64,000 bases of DNA from Liolophura sinensis (GCF_032854445.1 NC_088306.1:13697386-13761385); one strand, 5' to 3'. Positions 46,901 to 57,480 are shown, counted from the first letter of the stretch. The notes: a model not told the origin generated them from the sequence alone. Numbers and translations: made by a program.

Positions 46901-49900
46901 TTGATATGTGAGATTTTGTTTGTGTGATTTTCGCATGATTTTCTAGATCGCATGACATAACCTACCGACAACTATCAACAAAAAAATCCGCCTAATGTGT
47001 CTGCAGCCATGTTGCCAAGTTCATCAGCGTATTTCGTCCGCAATTAAGTTCGTCCCTACATTCTATCAAAAAAATCCTGACCAAATAAATTAATACAATA
47101 GTTTTAATGATTTTGTTTGATCCCTAGTTTTTGTTACAGTTATATGAATTACAGTTTGAATTTATCCCATTTTCAGATCTTTCTACTGAAGAACTTGTTG
47201 CGCAGGCGTTTCTGTTCTTCATTGCTGGATACGAAACAACGGCTTCAATGATGACATTCACATGTTTCAACCTCAGCTGGCACCCGGAGGTCCAAGAGAA
47301 AGTGTATCAAGAAATGGTCGACGTTCTTGGAGATGTAAGTTGATCAAGTCCATGCAACCTTTTAGATTTTTGGATGGGAAGGTAGGGGGAGTGGTCCATA
47401 TGTCTAATAAGCCTTTCGATGTTGCGGGTGTGTGTGTGTAGGAGGAGGGGGACGAACAGTTCTAAGCTGCACCCTGGGGATACGACTTCCTTGCCGCAAC
47501 CAAAAAAGGTAATAAAGGCATACTCATGAGCCCTTTATTAAAAACTATCACAAAGTTGCGTCTACTTTATTTGCCATGGTGGCGTAGTTTATGATGTAAC
47601 AGCGTGTTTGCATGGACATTAAACCGGGCGCAAGATATGAACGCTTCGCATCACAAGGTCAAAGTATCGAAAGAAAAGTCCCCCGCACTTTCACGATTTC
47701 CTTCCACCATAACTGCAGCTGCCGTAGTATAAGTGAAGTCACGGTCACGGCGTAAAATACCAATCAAATAAATATATTAATCAAAAGACAAGGACGTTTC
47801 GGTGTTTTTTGGATCAGCTAAGTTTATGCAGCACTAGGCTTGTACACGTTATCTACGTCATGCATATGTCGTGACGTTTTGATACGAAAATGTGATGTTG
47901 AGACAACCTCACATATATTCTCACACATGCTACCAGGCCCTTGAACAATGATGTCGTACAAGGCTACCAGGCCCTTGAACAATGATGCCGTATGCGACTA
48001 CCAGGCCCTTGAACAATGATTTCGTACGCGGCTACCAGGCCCTTTAACAATGATGCCGTATGCGGCACCCAGACCCTTGAACAATGATGCCTTATGCGGC
48101 TACCAGGCCCTTGAACAATGATGCCTTATGCGGCTACCAGGCCCTTAAACAATGATGTCGTATGTTTGATTTACATGTACATGTATTTACTTATTTATTT
48201 TTATTAGATTTCAAAGATGAAAGCTGAAATGATGTCTAATAAATTGCCATCAACACCACCCATTTTTTTTAACCTAATTGGGCGTGTAATGTGTTACTAT
48301 TCAAGAAAGGACAGGTCTTCCAGCAACCTGTGGATGGTCGTGTGTTTCCCCGTGTTCTGCCCGGTTTCCTCCCACCATAATGCTGGCCGCCGTCGTATAC
48401 GTGAAATATCCACACCAATCAAATAAATAAATAAATAAAGGCATGATGCAATTGCAGGAAGAACCGACTTACGAGGCGATGAATAAGCTGACATATCTCG
48501 AACAGTGTATGAATGAAACCCTCAGGATGTTCCCACCCATCCAGTCGTAAGTGTCGAAACAATTTCCATCCCTTGATCATCTATCTTGATCAAGTGGTTG
48601 AGATCCTTATCTTTCAGTAACTCTAGTACAAACGAAGCATGTGTTCAAACCCTGCCTGGAATTTTTGTGAGAATAGGCGGTCTACGACTTTGTATGGCCG
48701 TTTGTGTTGTCTGTGTTTCGTTGGAACCCACTTGTTTCCACCAATATGGTGAGTTAATGAAGTTCCTTAAGTTTGTCACACGGGTCGCATTATTTACGAA
48801 TCATTATTTACGAATCATTATTTACTAATCATTATTCCGCACTATAAATAGTAAAGGTACAAGTTTGATATATTCACTGAAAAGCAATAATTTGAGCCAT
48901 AAGCAATAAACGAGTAAGCCTATATACAAAAGCAGAGCGAGGCTTAATAAAAGAAAATCAATAAAAACTGACCAGTGTGCAGACTCAAGCGTTCACAAAT
49001 ATGCGTATCGCAAACAGGAAACAGATTTTAACAGTAATTAAGAACACCATCCTGAACAAGATTAACAATGACGACGTCCTTGCCATTTAGAGTTGCTCAA
49101 CACAGTTAATAACGATTGCAGAATGATTGTGTGATATTTATGATAAGCAACTTTGCCTTCTTTCATAGCATGACCAGGGAAGCCGGTGAAGATGTTGAAA
49201 TTGGGGGGTACAAGATTCCCCGTGGCACGGCCATCAATCTGCCATTCAGATACATTCAGCTTGACCCAGAGATCTATCCCGAGCCAGAAGTCTTCAATCC
49301 TGATCGGTAAGATGCCACAACATTTTCTTTCGTCATCGAGTTCGAACTCTTTAACAAAAAGCTCCAATGTTGTTACAAATGTAATCAAAAACAGTTGCTA
49401 AAACTTGTGACAGGTTACATGGTACAGCATACTCCTTACACCGCATGCGTCGCGCTCTGCATTCGCTTTACATCACTGCCATCACTATGTTGGTTTGACC
49501 TTTGGAACCCTCGCGGTGCTCGTGGGCTTGTTTATGCTTAGCCTCACCACTGGTGTCCTTGAACGGAACAATTTAATCTGCATTCGTTTAAAAAATTATT
49601 TCAGCTTTTGGTTAGAATCATGTTGTGCATACATCTGATGGAGACGATAAACGTGTATTAAGTATTGTTAGAATCAAAGACTGAGACAAAGTTTTGTGTT
49701 TCATGACATCACTTCCTGCCTCATCACCCTGGCCCAGTAACCTCGGCATTGTTGAAGATTTCTGTACAAAATTTGTTAGTGGTGGCAGTGATGTAAAGCG
49801 AAAGGTAAAGAGCGACGCACGCGCTGTAAGAGGTATTCTTTACCACCTGTCACAAATTTTAGCAACTATTTTTGATTACATTTGGAGCATTTGAAAAACA

Positions 49901-51150
49901 ATCGGTAAAAGTTAAGGGAGAAAGAGAAAAGAAAAGGGCAGTCATTTCCTCCTCGGGAAGGCCGTGAGATAGGTAATCGGTTAATTAATCGTCATTTTTG
50001 AAAAGTCACATGATACAGCAGTTCTTCGTAACTTTAGCATCAAAATAGTTCGATCTCAAAACTCTCTATCCCTGTATGCCAATGAGGTGTTCCAATACAT
50101 TTCAAGCTATGCCTGCTGTGGATTTAAGTCAGCAGACTTATCGGATAATTGGCGATTAGTTTAATGAACCCGATTATCGGTAATTTGATAATTGTTTCCC
50201 CATAACACAGAAGGATCATTAACTGCTCCAGAAAATTTATAAATAAAAGGACAAATGGAGAAATGAGTAAAAAAAAAGTGATTGAGAGAATGAGAGAACG
50301 TCAGGAAACCTTATCATGTAATCCAGTAATTTAATAACAGAATCAATTAAATAAAATAATTGCCCTGACTTATTTAATCCTGTGCAGTGACATAATTTTT
50401 CAAAGTAAGTAATATCTGTTTATGAAAGCATAGAAAAAATATTAATGTGCTGATTCATTTTGGGAAGTTTCTCAATGAAGAATCATTCGACGAATCAAAC
50501 TGCTAATCAGTCATTTTCGGTTTCAGATTTGCCCCAGAAAAACGTGCGACAAAAAAGCCTACGTTCATGGCGTTCGGACAAGGCCCTCGAATCTGTCTTG
50601 GAAACAGACTCGCTTTTCTGGAGGCCAAGATTGCCCTGTCTTTTGTGCTGAGAAAATACGTCCTCACTCCCGAAGGCGATTCAGCGGTAAGAGACCTTCG
50701 GGTCACTTTGGTACTTTTCCCAATGAGAAGTTAGTCCTTGAATTTATATCGTTGTGGAAGGCAATTTAAGTTTCGTCACGTTCGTTGAAGATCACTTAAC
50801 TTTTCACCACTGAGATACATCACACGTAGAAATGTTTCTCAGTAACCTGCCAAACGTCTGTCGTTTAACCCGGGCCCTCCGATTTCCTCCACTCATTAAA
50901 CTAACGACCATCTTATACATCCGAACGAAAAATTCTTTAGTTTGACGGTAAACAAACAGTTGACAGGTGTCATTCAGAAATTGTCTGTATTACCTGCATT
51001 ATTGCTGACGTACTCTCGTGAAAGTGCATTGCCCTTAATTTAAACGAGGCCGACTTGTTTCCTTTGCAGGCTGATCTCAAGCTTTACCCCGGTCCAATTC
51101 TCACGCCTAGAAACCCCTCTGAGAGTGGGATTGAAACCCCGTTCCTGTAA
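37998..51150 (+). CDS. cytochrome P450, clan 3 (CYP3-like), P450-B, intact
   Basis: Haem-thiolate monooxygenase of 499 residues, about the length of CYP3A. Exons: 37998-38074, 38483-38579, 39355-39407, 43048-43144, 43307-43423, 43901-43989, 45417-45562, 45851-45975, 46441-46513, 47177-47334, 48458-48546, 49169-49306, 50527-50686, 51070-51150. They total 1500 nt with consistent phases and GT/AG borders. The anchor helix is VWIILATLAVILLYL (residues 12-26), followed by GIPGPKPLPFIGN, C-helix WRGMR (129-133), I-helix AGYETT (308-313) with its oxygen-activating Thr, K-helix ETLR (364-367), FNPDRF (416-421) and haem motif FGQGPRICLG with Cys443. It should be anchored in the ER and reduced by NADPH-P450 reductase. 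The FTSGRLKEM stretch and the LLYLYGT start strongly resemble CYP3A; CYP5-like is the alternative. Substrate cannot be read from the sequence. Confidence 0.96.
38155..38330 (+). repeat. ATTCGAATGTAAAGGT motif array, P450-B intron 1
   Basis: TATTCGAATGTGAAGATCT, TATTCAAATGTAAAGGTGG and TATTCGAATGTAAAGGTC recur about every 50-90 bp. The same motif is found in P450-A intron 1 in the matching orientation. Confidence 0.6.
38754..39108. mobile_element. foldback element with tandem arms (CAAATCGTCC), P450-B intron 2
   Basis: The left arm (38754-38905) is a 22-23 bp tandem array of GATGACCAAATCGTCCCAGC. The right arm (39047-39108) carries the complement (TTTCTTGGACGATTTGTC, CAACTTTCTTGGACGAC). About 140 bp of unique DNA lies between. 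Tandem repeats inside inverted arms are typical of foldback elements. Confidence 0.75.
41045..41112 (+). repeat. interspersed repeat R3 fragment
   Basis: TTCACTGGTTACCTGTGACC, ATTTGCCAGTCATCACACTG and TTGTAGCTACTCTG match the other R3 copies. Confidence 0.5.
42041..42252. repeat. SINE family 1 with inverted 5' part
   Basis: 42041-42170 is the SINE 3' half on the plus strand, ending CACCAATCAAAAAACG. From 42171 the 5' half follows on the minus strand (TACGGCCGGAGAGGAAGTC to GGGTCATTACGCAGC). Both halves are well preserved, so one copy seems to have been inverted at a single internal point. Confidence 0.85.
42402..42646 (-). repeat. full-length SINE family 1
   Basis: Reversed tail at the left, body, B box, then CTAGCGCGCTAACCGACTGA and GCCACGGGGCC at the right, which is the intact tRNA-like head. 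Flanked by similar TCTTCAT..GTTATT words, a probable target duplication. Confidence 0.9.
43160..43205 (+). repeat. SINE tail relic in P450-B intron 4
   Basis: GAAATATTCTAGAGTAAAAG and ACCAATCAAATAC resemble the SINE family 1 3' end. Confidence 0.45.
43424..43635 (+). repeat. intron 5 tandem repeat of P450-B
   Basis: Units like ACCTCCAAATGTATATCATC and ATCTATCTCATTACACCTC start immediately after the exon 5 donor. They match the array at 20868-21009. Confidence 0.75.
44466..44600 (-). repeat. interspersed repeat R3
   Basis: Reversed: TGACCATTCACCGGTTACC, ACACTGTCGTCGCTG, TTTACTTTCTATGCTGTAC. In P450-B intron 6. Confidence 0.55.
44826..44930 (-). repeat. interspersed repeat R3
   Basis: Reversed: TTTCACCGGTTGCCTGCGAC, CAGCTATCACACTGTCTC, TTTTACTCTCTATGCTGTAC. 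About 300 bp from the previous copy, same orientation. Confidence 0.55.
47700..47785 (+). repeat. SINE family 1, 3' fragment, P450-B intron 10
   Basis: CTTCCACCATAACTGCAGC, GCCGTAGTATAAGTGAAGT and CGTAAAATACCAATCAAAT. Confidence 0.8.
47929..48165. repeat. 34-bp minisatellite, seven copies, P450-B intron 10
   Basis: Unit with GCTACCAGGCCCTTGAACAA then TGATGTCGTACGCG. Starts at 47931, 47965, 47999 and 48033 confirm the 34-bp period. Confidence 0.95.
48303..48439 (+). repeat. SINE family 1, 3' part, adjacent to P450-B exon 11
   Basis: GGACAGGTCTTCCAGCAACC through GCCGCCGTCGTATACGTG to an (AAAT)n tail that ends 17 nt before the exon 11 acceptor AG (48456-48457). The pyrimidine tract position is therefore filled by the A-rich tail plus a few bases. 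Confidence 0.9.
48785..48840. repeat. 14-bp tandem repeat (CATTATTTACGAAT)
   Basis: Four consecutive copies, the last two with small changes, in P450-B intron 11. Confidence 0.85.
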
Positions 51151-51239
51151 AGTCATTCGGAAGGGCAACTTCAACGAGACATCGTGAGAGACACAATAAC
51201 TTGGAGAACATACTTGTATATCAAGGGGGCTATAACGGA

Positions 51240-51556
51240 GATCTTTGACAAAAAAGGGATCAGCGCAAATCCAATCGAATTTTTTCCTATTTTTTAAGAA
51301 TAGCCCAGATAACTTTACCTTTCACAAAATATCAGCTACGTCTGTATACTTGTCATGTATGTAATCGGTTAAAATCGGTGATAAACTTTCTAAAATTTAT
51401 AAAGCTAATGTCACGATAACTTTTTGCAAACTGTGGAATACTTTTAACCGTTTATTAAATAGTCAAGCTACGAATCTAATATTCCTAGGGAATAATTTGA
51501 AATATTCTTGATAAGTACATGAAATTGGATTTGATTAGCGAATATAGACTTTCAAA
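51240..51556 (+). repeat. interspersed repeat R1, copy 3, in P450-B 3' region
   Basis: GATCAGCGCAAATCCAATCG, CTTTCACAAAATATCAGC and GGATTTGATTAGCGAATATA match the copies at 6408 and 37137. It starts 90 bp past the stop codon, probably within the 3' UTR. Confidence 0.6.
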
Positions 51557-52185
51557 ACTTTCCAGCATAGCCCTCTTAACGTGACCCATGCTACGTTTCG
51601 ATCACTCCTTTGGTGTAATATGGAAATATAAAGGTGCCGTTCACCATGTTGGAATATGCCTGCTTTTCATTAGAATTTTCCGGTATTGCTCAAATACACA
51701 TAGAAAAGGTGGAGGTATTTTCGGTTGTTAGTTTTTTTCTTATCAAAAACAGAAGAACTTTGAAATGTACAAAATCTGTACAGTAACGTAACGAGATTCG
51801 CTAGCGAAATACACTGTACAATTAGGAAGAAATAACACCGAATCCATAATAGTAACACTATTTCTGTCTGTCTATGTTTATTTTGTTATTTTGGAAAATA
51901 AAACCCTATGCATATTTAAATTTGTGTTCATGATTATTCGTCCATGGACATCAACATGAATAATTATCAAGGTGCTTCCGGGTCCAGCTGCTTAAATCGA
52001 ATCTTCCAAAATCAGTGGGATGTAGTGTTATGTCGCTCATGGGTCACTAAGGTCCACCTAAATAATCCACCTCTGCGGTGTTTAATCTTTTGTTCAATCC
52101 TGCCTTTGTGATGGCTGTTGGTAAGGGAATACCTCTGTGTCATTTGTGTCATGCGCATGCTATCTCATATTTCCGGGCCGCTGCC
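51557..52185. other. no gene recognised; candidate poly(A) signal inside
   Basis: Downstream flank of P450-B, AT-rich. No named repeat. Confidence 0.45.
51897..51902 (+). terminator. candidate poly(A) signal of P450-B
   Basis: AATAAA in GGAAAATAAAACCC, 747 bp past the stop. The resembling CCAATAAAACCCC downstream of P450-A supports it. Inference only. Confidence 0.35.
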
Positions 52186-52498
52186 GTAGTCTAATGGTGA
52201 GAGCGTGCGCTTCAAAATCGGGAGACCTGACATCAAACCCGGGTCAATCGTACCAAAGACTTTAAAAATGGTTCTTGTTGCTGCCTGGCCTAACGATCAA
52301 CACAGAGAGGTTAGTACAAGGAAACAAGACATCCATACTTGGTGGGGTCTCATGTCTTGTGTCTTCGGCGTGATACTTCTGTGGCTGCTGCTCTTTAGTG
52401 GCATGAACTCGCCTTGCCACAAATAGACACAGTATATGTACGCATACAGAACTAACGATTCGTCGTCGTCATATGACTGAAAAATACGACACCAAACC
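52186..52498 (+). repeat. SINE family 2, near full length
   Basis: Head TAGTCTAATGGTGAGAGCG, CCCGGGTCAATCGTACCAA, body with CATGTCTTGTGTCTTCGGCG, and tail CGTCGTCATATGACTGAA followed by ATACGACACCAAACCTCC. Confidence 0.8.
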
Positions 52499-53198
52499 TC
52501 CAGCATAATGTCTTCTTCATTTTCCTTTTTGATAAAGTTTGCAAACGAAAGCGAAAACTCTCACAACTGAAAGTTGAACCGACACAAGAACAACAGCGTA
52601 TGCGTAGTGGTGGTTTCAAGAAGCTGATGTATTCCTATTTTTTCTAATTAATGAATAAACTTTTAAATATGTGACTGATAACACTTTAAAGCCGAATTTG
52701 TTTTCTCCAACTTCGGCCATGGCTGAGAGCTTTGGGCTATCCGTGGACAAATATTTTCTTTGCGAAACGGGCTAGACATACTGCTAGTCGGCTAACTCTG
52801 CTGAAACTGTAGTTCCATAGCTCACGATCATAGTTCTCCAAATCCTTTTTAAGCCATGATTCGTACACGGAAAAGTCTGCAAGCAACCTACATAAGTTTA
52901 ATAGTTTAATTTACACAGTAGAACTTTTTACACAGTCAGCTACAACTTGGTACAGGTTGGCTGGTAACCAGTGATTTTTGGACGTTGCATGCTATCATGT
53001 ACCAACTGGTTACCGAGCAATTACAAATCGAATGACACATATCGCACGCTGTTCCTGGGAACTGTGATGTAACCAAGTTGTCAATATGATGCTCACTGTT
53101 CTTGTTTTGATCTCGTTGATAAAGTACCGTTGTCACCAAACATAGCCATCTAGTTACCAGTCTGCTACAATCTGAGGGCGTAAAATGTTAATAAATAC
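52499..53198. other. no gene recognised
   Basis: Ordinary noncoding sequence; a palindromic-looking GGTTACC/GGTAACC content around 52950-53160 is weak. Confidence 0.4.
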
Positions 53199-53469
53199 AT
53201 AATGAAAACTTGTCGCTAGCGCAGCGTAATGACCCAGGGGTCTCTCACCAATGCGGTCACTGTGAGTTCAAGTCCACCTCATGCTGGCTTCCTCTCCGGC
53301 CGTACGTGGGAAGATCTGCCAGCAACCTGCGGATGGTCGTGGGTTTCCCCCGGGCTCTGCCCGGTTTCCACCCACCATAAAGCTGTCCGCCGTTGTATAA
53401 ATAAAATACTCTTGAGAACGGCGTAAAACACCAATCAAATATATAAATAAATAAATAATGAAAACTTGT
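53199..53469 (+). repeat. SINE family 1 with 15-bp target duplication
   Basis: ATAATGAAAACTTGT occurs at 53199-53213 and 53455-53469. Between them lies a copy lacking only the first part of the head (starts GCGCAGCGTAATGACCC), with complete body and tail. Recent insertion. Confidence 0.95.
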
Positions 53470-54292
53470 TTCTGCTAAACAACGGCCATACCGTGCAATA
53501 CCACTCAGTTCAGAGTCACGTATTTTTCAACCTTTTACAAACTGGAATGATGGATTGTTCGGATTTTGCTTGTTAATGTATAAATGACAGTTTTAGGCTA
53601 CAACCCGAAATTGATCTGAGAAACGCAACACCACCCCCACCTACCCCCACCCACCCCCACTTCCCTGGTTAGTACAGGATTCAGCGTTTGTAATGTACCC
53701 AGGCAAGCACGGTGATTTACTGCTTATCAATGCCGCCCTTTTCATCCAGAAACCCAACTTGTGTGATACGAATGGACAATTATCAGCACGGTGCCTAGTA
53801 ACACATTGCTAACGTTAACATAAAAGACAATGGCGCTACATTATTTGCTCATCTTTAAACATGGGTGACAGCTGTCATGGTAGAATTTTCGATACTGTGG
53901 TGCCTACATTGTTCCATTCTTCCAATACAAAATATCATATCGCTTTGTCTCTTTAGAATTGACTCTAGCGTTTATGGTGGGTGATTCAAGCACAGTTCAA
54001 ATATATATCCATGTCGCCCATTTTTAATGAAGCGCCAGAACGAAGGAGCTATTAACCTCAAACTTAGGTCACAAGATCAAACAACCTGGATTTCTGTAGA
54101 CCTAGCTAAGACTAACCTTTAACTGGCCCAGCCTACCCGCAGTGTTCAATTCAGTCAGGGGTGATAAAAACGTTCGTAGCGCCGTTTAATTAGTCTTACA
54201 TGAAGTTATAATGCCATTCTGACGTCAATATTGAATTTATGGGAACGTCATCAGTTAATGGTACGAGTCAAAGGTTGATGGGTACAGCAACA
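53470..54292. other. no gene recognised
   Basis: Contains a short C/A-rich CCACCCCCACCTACCCCCAC tract near 53632. Otherwise featureless. Confidence 0.4.
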
Positions 54293-54530
54293 GGGCTCAG
54301 TTGTTCAAAGTCGTTTTACGACTTAACACCAGGTTTAACTTTAAGACAAGTCCTCAATTTTTTACTTAGGCTAAACGATGTGCAACAGTATATTAAATAT
54401 GAGCTGAAACTGCTGCTGCTATGCTTTGACTTTGGACAACTTCATTGCCTTCAGAGTGTGGCTAAAACTTTAAATATAAAATATGATTTAATACCTGTAT
54501 TATCTAATACACTTTCGAACAATTGAGCCC
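54293..54530. mobile_element. MITE with GGGCTCA terminal inverted repeats
   Basis: The left end GGGCTCAGTTGTTCAAAG and the right end CTTTCGAACAATTGAGCCC are inverted repeats of about 18 bp with few mismatches, 238 bp overall. No coding capacity. Nonautonomous cut-and-paste element; superfamily not assigned because no clear target duplication is seen. Confidence 0.8.
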
Positions 54531-54651
54531 AAGTACTCCTGTATCCTTCCCACATAAAACTGAACAACTTCGTATGAGTAAAATCATTCACAGAGTGCGG
54601 CGTTATTAAACACGAAAACAGCTCTGTCACAGGATTTTCATCTTTGAATAA

Positions 54652-54805
54652 ATGAATGAATACTTGGAGTTTAACGTCGTACTTTGCAATTTTTTTCAGT
54701 CACATGACGACGAGATGTATTAGGTGTGTGTGCTTATGATGTGTTTTCTTTTGGCAGGGCTAGTCCACGCGGTCAAAGTGCTGCCGCCATTCTTTGATGG
54801 ACGGT
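54652..54805 (-). repeat. SINE family 2, 3' fragment
   Basis: GAATGAATGAATACTTGGAG, TTTAACGTCGTACTTTGC, AGTCACATGACGACGAGA match the reversed tail of family 2. Confidence 0.7.
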
Positions 54806-55021
54806 TGTCAACATCACGTGATTCAACGTTAATACACACAACTGCCTTGATATATAGCGGCAGATTTTTTAGTTTTGTGCCTTGCTAATAATAAAAAGTA
54901 CACTTAATTTGAAAAACACATTGGTGTGGTTTAAAAAAGCCATTAAATGGAAAGAAAACATCTAACTGAAGTAAACGTCAGTAAAAAGATTTTTGCCCCT
55001 GAATTAAATGCTGTTAAATGT

Positions 55022-55567
55022 TTGGTATGTATATGTATATATGCTCGGGTTTTTTCGTCGTACTTAACAATTTGTCAGTCATGTGACGACGAGAAGTAAC
55101 TCAGCGTGTGTGTAAATACTGTGTCCTCTTGAGGCACAGCGAGTCCATGTCGCCACGGTAGTATCATGCCGAATATACGCCCATTCACAATATAATGATT
55201 TCGGATCATGTTTTCTTGCTCTATACTTTCTATGCTGAGCGTCAATTTATTTATTTATTTGATTGGTGTTTTACGCCGTGCTCAAGAATATTTCACTTAT
55301 ACGCCGGCGGCCAGCATTATGCTGCGGGCAGAGCTCGGGGGACACCCACGACCAACCGCAGGTTGTTGAAAGACCTTCCCACTTATGCTCGGAGAGGAAG
55401 CTAGCATGAGCTGGAGTTGAACTCACAGCAACCGCATTGGCGAGAGTGCTGAGCGTCAAGGAACAAATACAATTTTTAAAGTCTTTAGTATATGACCGGA
55501 CCAGAGTTTGATCGCAGATCTCCCTACCAGGATGCCACCTCTATAGATAACTCTATGCCACCACAAT
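55022..55567 (-). repeat. SINE family 2 copy split by a nested SINE
   Basis: The tail half is at 55022-55245 (TCGTCGTACTTAACAATTTG, CATGTGACGACGAGAAG). The head half is at 55460-55567 (TTTAAAGTCTTTAGTATATG, GACCGGACCAGAGTTTGATCG). The gap is exactly the SINE family 1 copy at 55246-55446. Confidence 0.85.
55233..55459 (-). repeat. SINE family 1 nested in SINE family 2
   Basis: The 13-bp duplication TGCTGAGCGTCAA (55233-55245, 55447-55459) flanks a reversed family 1 copy. The copy reads TTTGATTGGTGTTTTACGCC at the left and CACAGCAACCGCATTGGCG at the right. The first part of the head is missing. Confidence 0.92.
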
Positions 55568-55972
55568 TTTTGTTTACATGTTTTAACTGCTGGGTGAATT
55601 TCATGGACTGTATTGATAATATATGTCTCACATCACACTATCATTTCTCTGCCTTTTGACAAGTATTTAATGTCAGATTAATTCTTTTTTTTTGTATAGA
55701 CACACATTACAGCTTACAGAACATTTTATACAGACTTAAACACAAAGATATACAAAACGTCGACGTGGCGCCTTTGGTGACAGACGTTGTCAATATGGCC
55801 CATACATATCCCACCTTACAATCTATGGTGCATTCGACAGCAGTGGGTTCAATGGTAAAATCTGATAAAACTAAATGCAGGAGTGTTTGGATACAGTTCT
55901 CAGTGCCCATTTTTATTGATTTTTTTTTTAAAATTCAGGTACAGTAATGTCATTCTCCTGCTACTGAGTTGA

Positions 55973-56030
55973 TGTGAAATATTCTTGAGTTCCACGTAAA
56001 ACACCAATCAAATAAATAAATCAAATACAT
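55973..56030 (+). repeat. SINE family 1 tail fragment
   Basis: GTGAAATATTCTTGAGTTCC, ACGTAAAACACCAATCAAA and the AAATAAATAAAT tail. Confidence 0.8.
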
Positions 56031-56621
56031 AAGGCAATGGACGCAAGGGCTGCAGAGTAAGAACTTGGATTGGGGGTGTCTCGGAAGCATAAGTATATTA
56101 CCAGGATACGAAAGTGGTGGTTGATAACTATATCTTGAAAGGAGGCGCAAGACGGCTTTATTGAAAACGTGCAAATCAGCCTTACTTTGTTACCTGTGCC
56201 ACGGATCGGTGCATGTTTCACCTCAGTTTCCCGCCCATTTCCAATAGCTCTCATTCTGTAGCTCTCTGTCCACAAGCAAACAATATGAGAGCTACGGCGC
56301 TGTAAACAATTTCCTTTCCCTTTGAACGCTGTATTACAGTGTTTTGAAATGCATGCTATTTTCCTCTTGCGATGGATTGTCTCGAAAGGGGACTAGCCCA
56401 TGACTTTACCCACAGTCATGGGCTCGAATCTCACGCTGGCTCTGCTATGGCTTAAGTCAGGAGATTTACTAGAGCAGCCATAATTATAAGTTATCCAAAT
56501 TAATTAACCTAATATTCAGGATATTCGGACCATAGTTCGCTTCTTTTATTCAGTCGCTACGTGTATATTTACAGTGTCGACCATGAGAGTTTCAGCCATT
56601 GTTAAATATTGGTTTAAAAAT
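56031..56621. other. no gene recognised; weak tRNA-like segment
   Basis: At 56368-56445, CATGGGCTCGAATCTCACGC resembles a B box and the preceding GGATTGTCTCGAAAGGGG resembles a weak A box, possibly another SINE head. Nothing else. Confidence 0.35.
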
Positions 56622-57480
56622 GACTCAGTCGAAAGACAGATGTATGGCAAAACGTGGTTACATTGTGCTTACAGTGACTCAGTCGGAAGACAGACGTATG
56701 GCAAAACGTGGTTACATTGTGGTTAAAATTGAATCGGTCGGAAGACAGACGTATGGCAAAAACGTGGTTACATTGTGGTTAAAATAATTCAGTCCGGAGA
56801 AGGACGTATGGCAAAATGTGGTTACATTGTAGTTACAGTGACTCAGTTGGAAGACAGACGTATGACAAAACGTGGTTACATTGTGGTTACAGTGACTCAG
56901 TCGGAGGATAGACGTATGGCAAAATGTGGTTACATTATGTTTACAGTGACTCAGTTGAAAGACAGACGTATGGCAAAATGTGGCTACACTGTGCTTACAG
57001 TGACTTAGTCGGAAGACAGACGTATTGCAAAACGTGGTTACATTGTTGTTACAGTGAATCAGTCGGAGGATAGACGTATGGCAAAACGTGGTTACATTGT
57101 GGTTACAGTGTCTCAGTCCGGAGACACACGTATGGCAAAATGTGGTTACATTGTGGTTACAGTGACTCAGTTGGAAGACAGACGTATGACAAAACGTGGT
57201 TACATTGTGGTTAAAATGACTCAGTCGGAACACAGACGTATGGCAAAATGTGGTTACATTGTGGTTAAAATGACTCAGTCGGAAGACAGACATATGGCAA
57301 AACGTGGTTACATTGTGGTTACAGTGTCTCAGTCAGAAGACAGACGCATGGAAAAACGTGGTTACACCTTGGTTACAGTGACTCAGATGGAAAACAGACG
57401 TATGGCAAAACGTGGTTACACCTTGGTTACAGTGACTCAGATGGAAGACAGACGTATGGCAAAATGTGGTTACATTGTGT
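56622..57480. repeat. 54-bp minisatellite, 16 copies
   Basis: Unit of 54 bp with GACTCAGTCGGAAGACAGAC, GTATGGCAAAACGTGGTTAC and ATTGTGGTTACAGT. The period is 18 codons, so long open frames exist on both strands (plus 57054-57542, minus 56712-57293). On the plus strand they read as an 18-residue repeat, TQSEDRRMAKRGYIVVTV. I see no start context, splice signals or neighbouring domain, so I treat it as noncoding. Confidence 0.95.

Noticed and set aside
46618-46911. 97-codon open stretch between P450-B exons 9 and 10
   Set aside because: Exon 9 and exon 10 join in phase without it, and P450-A has no equivalent. It is intron sequence.
47929-48165. CRISPR-like array (regularly spaced repeats)
   Set aside because: Units are contiguous 34-bp tandem copies without distinct spacers, inside an intron of a eukaryotic gene.
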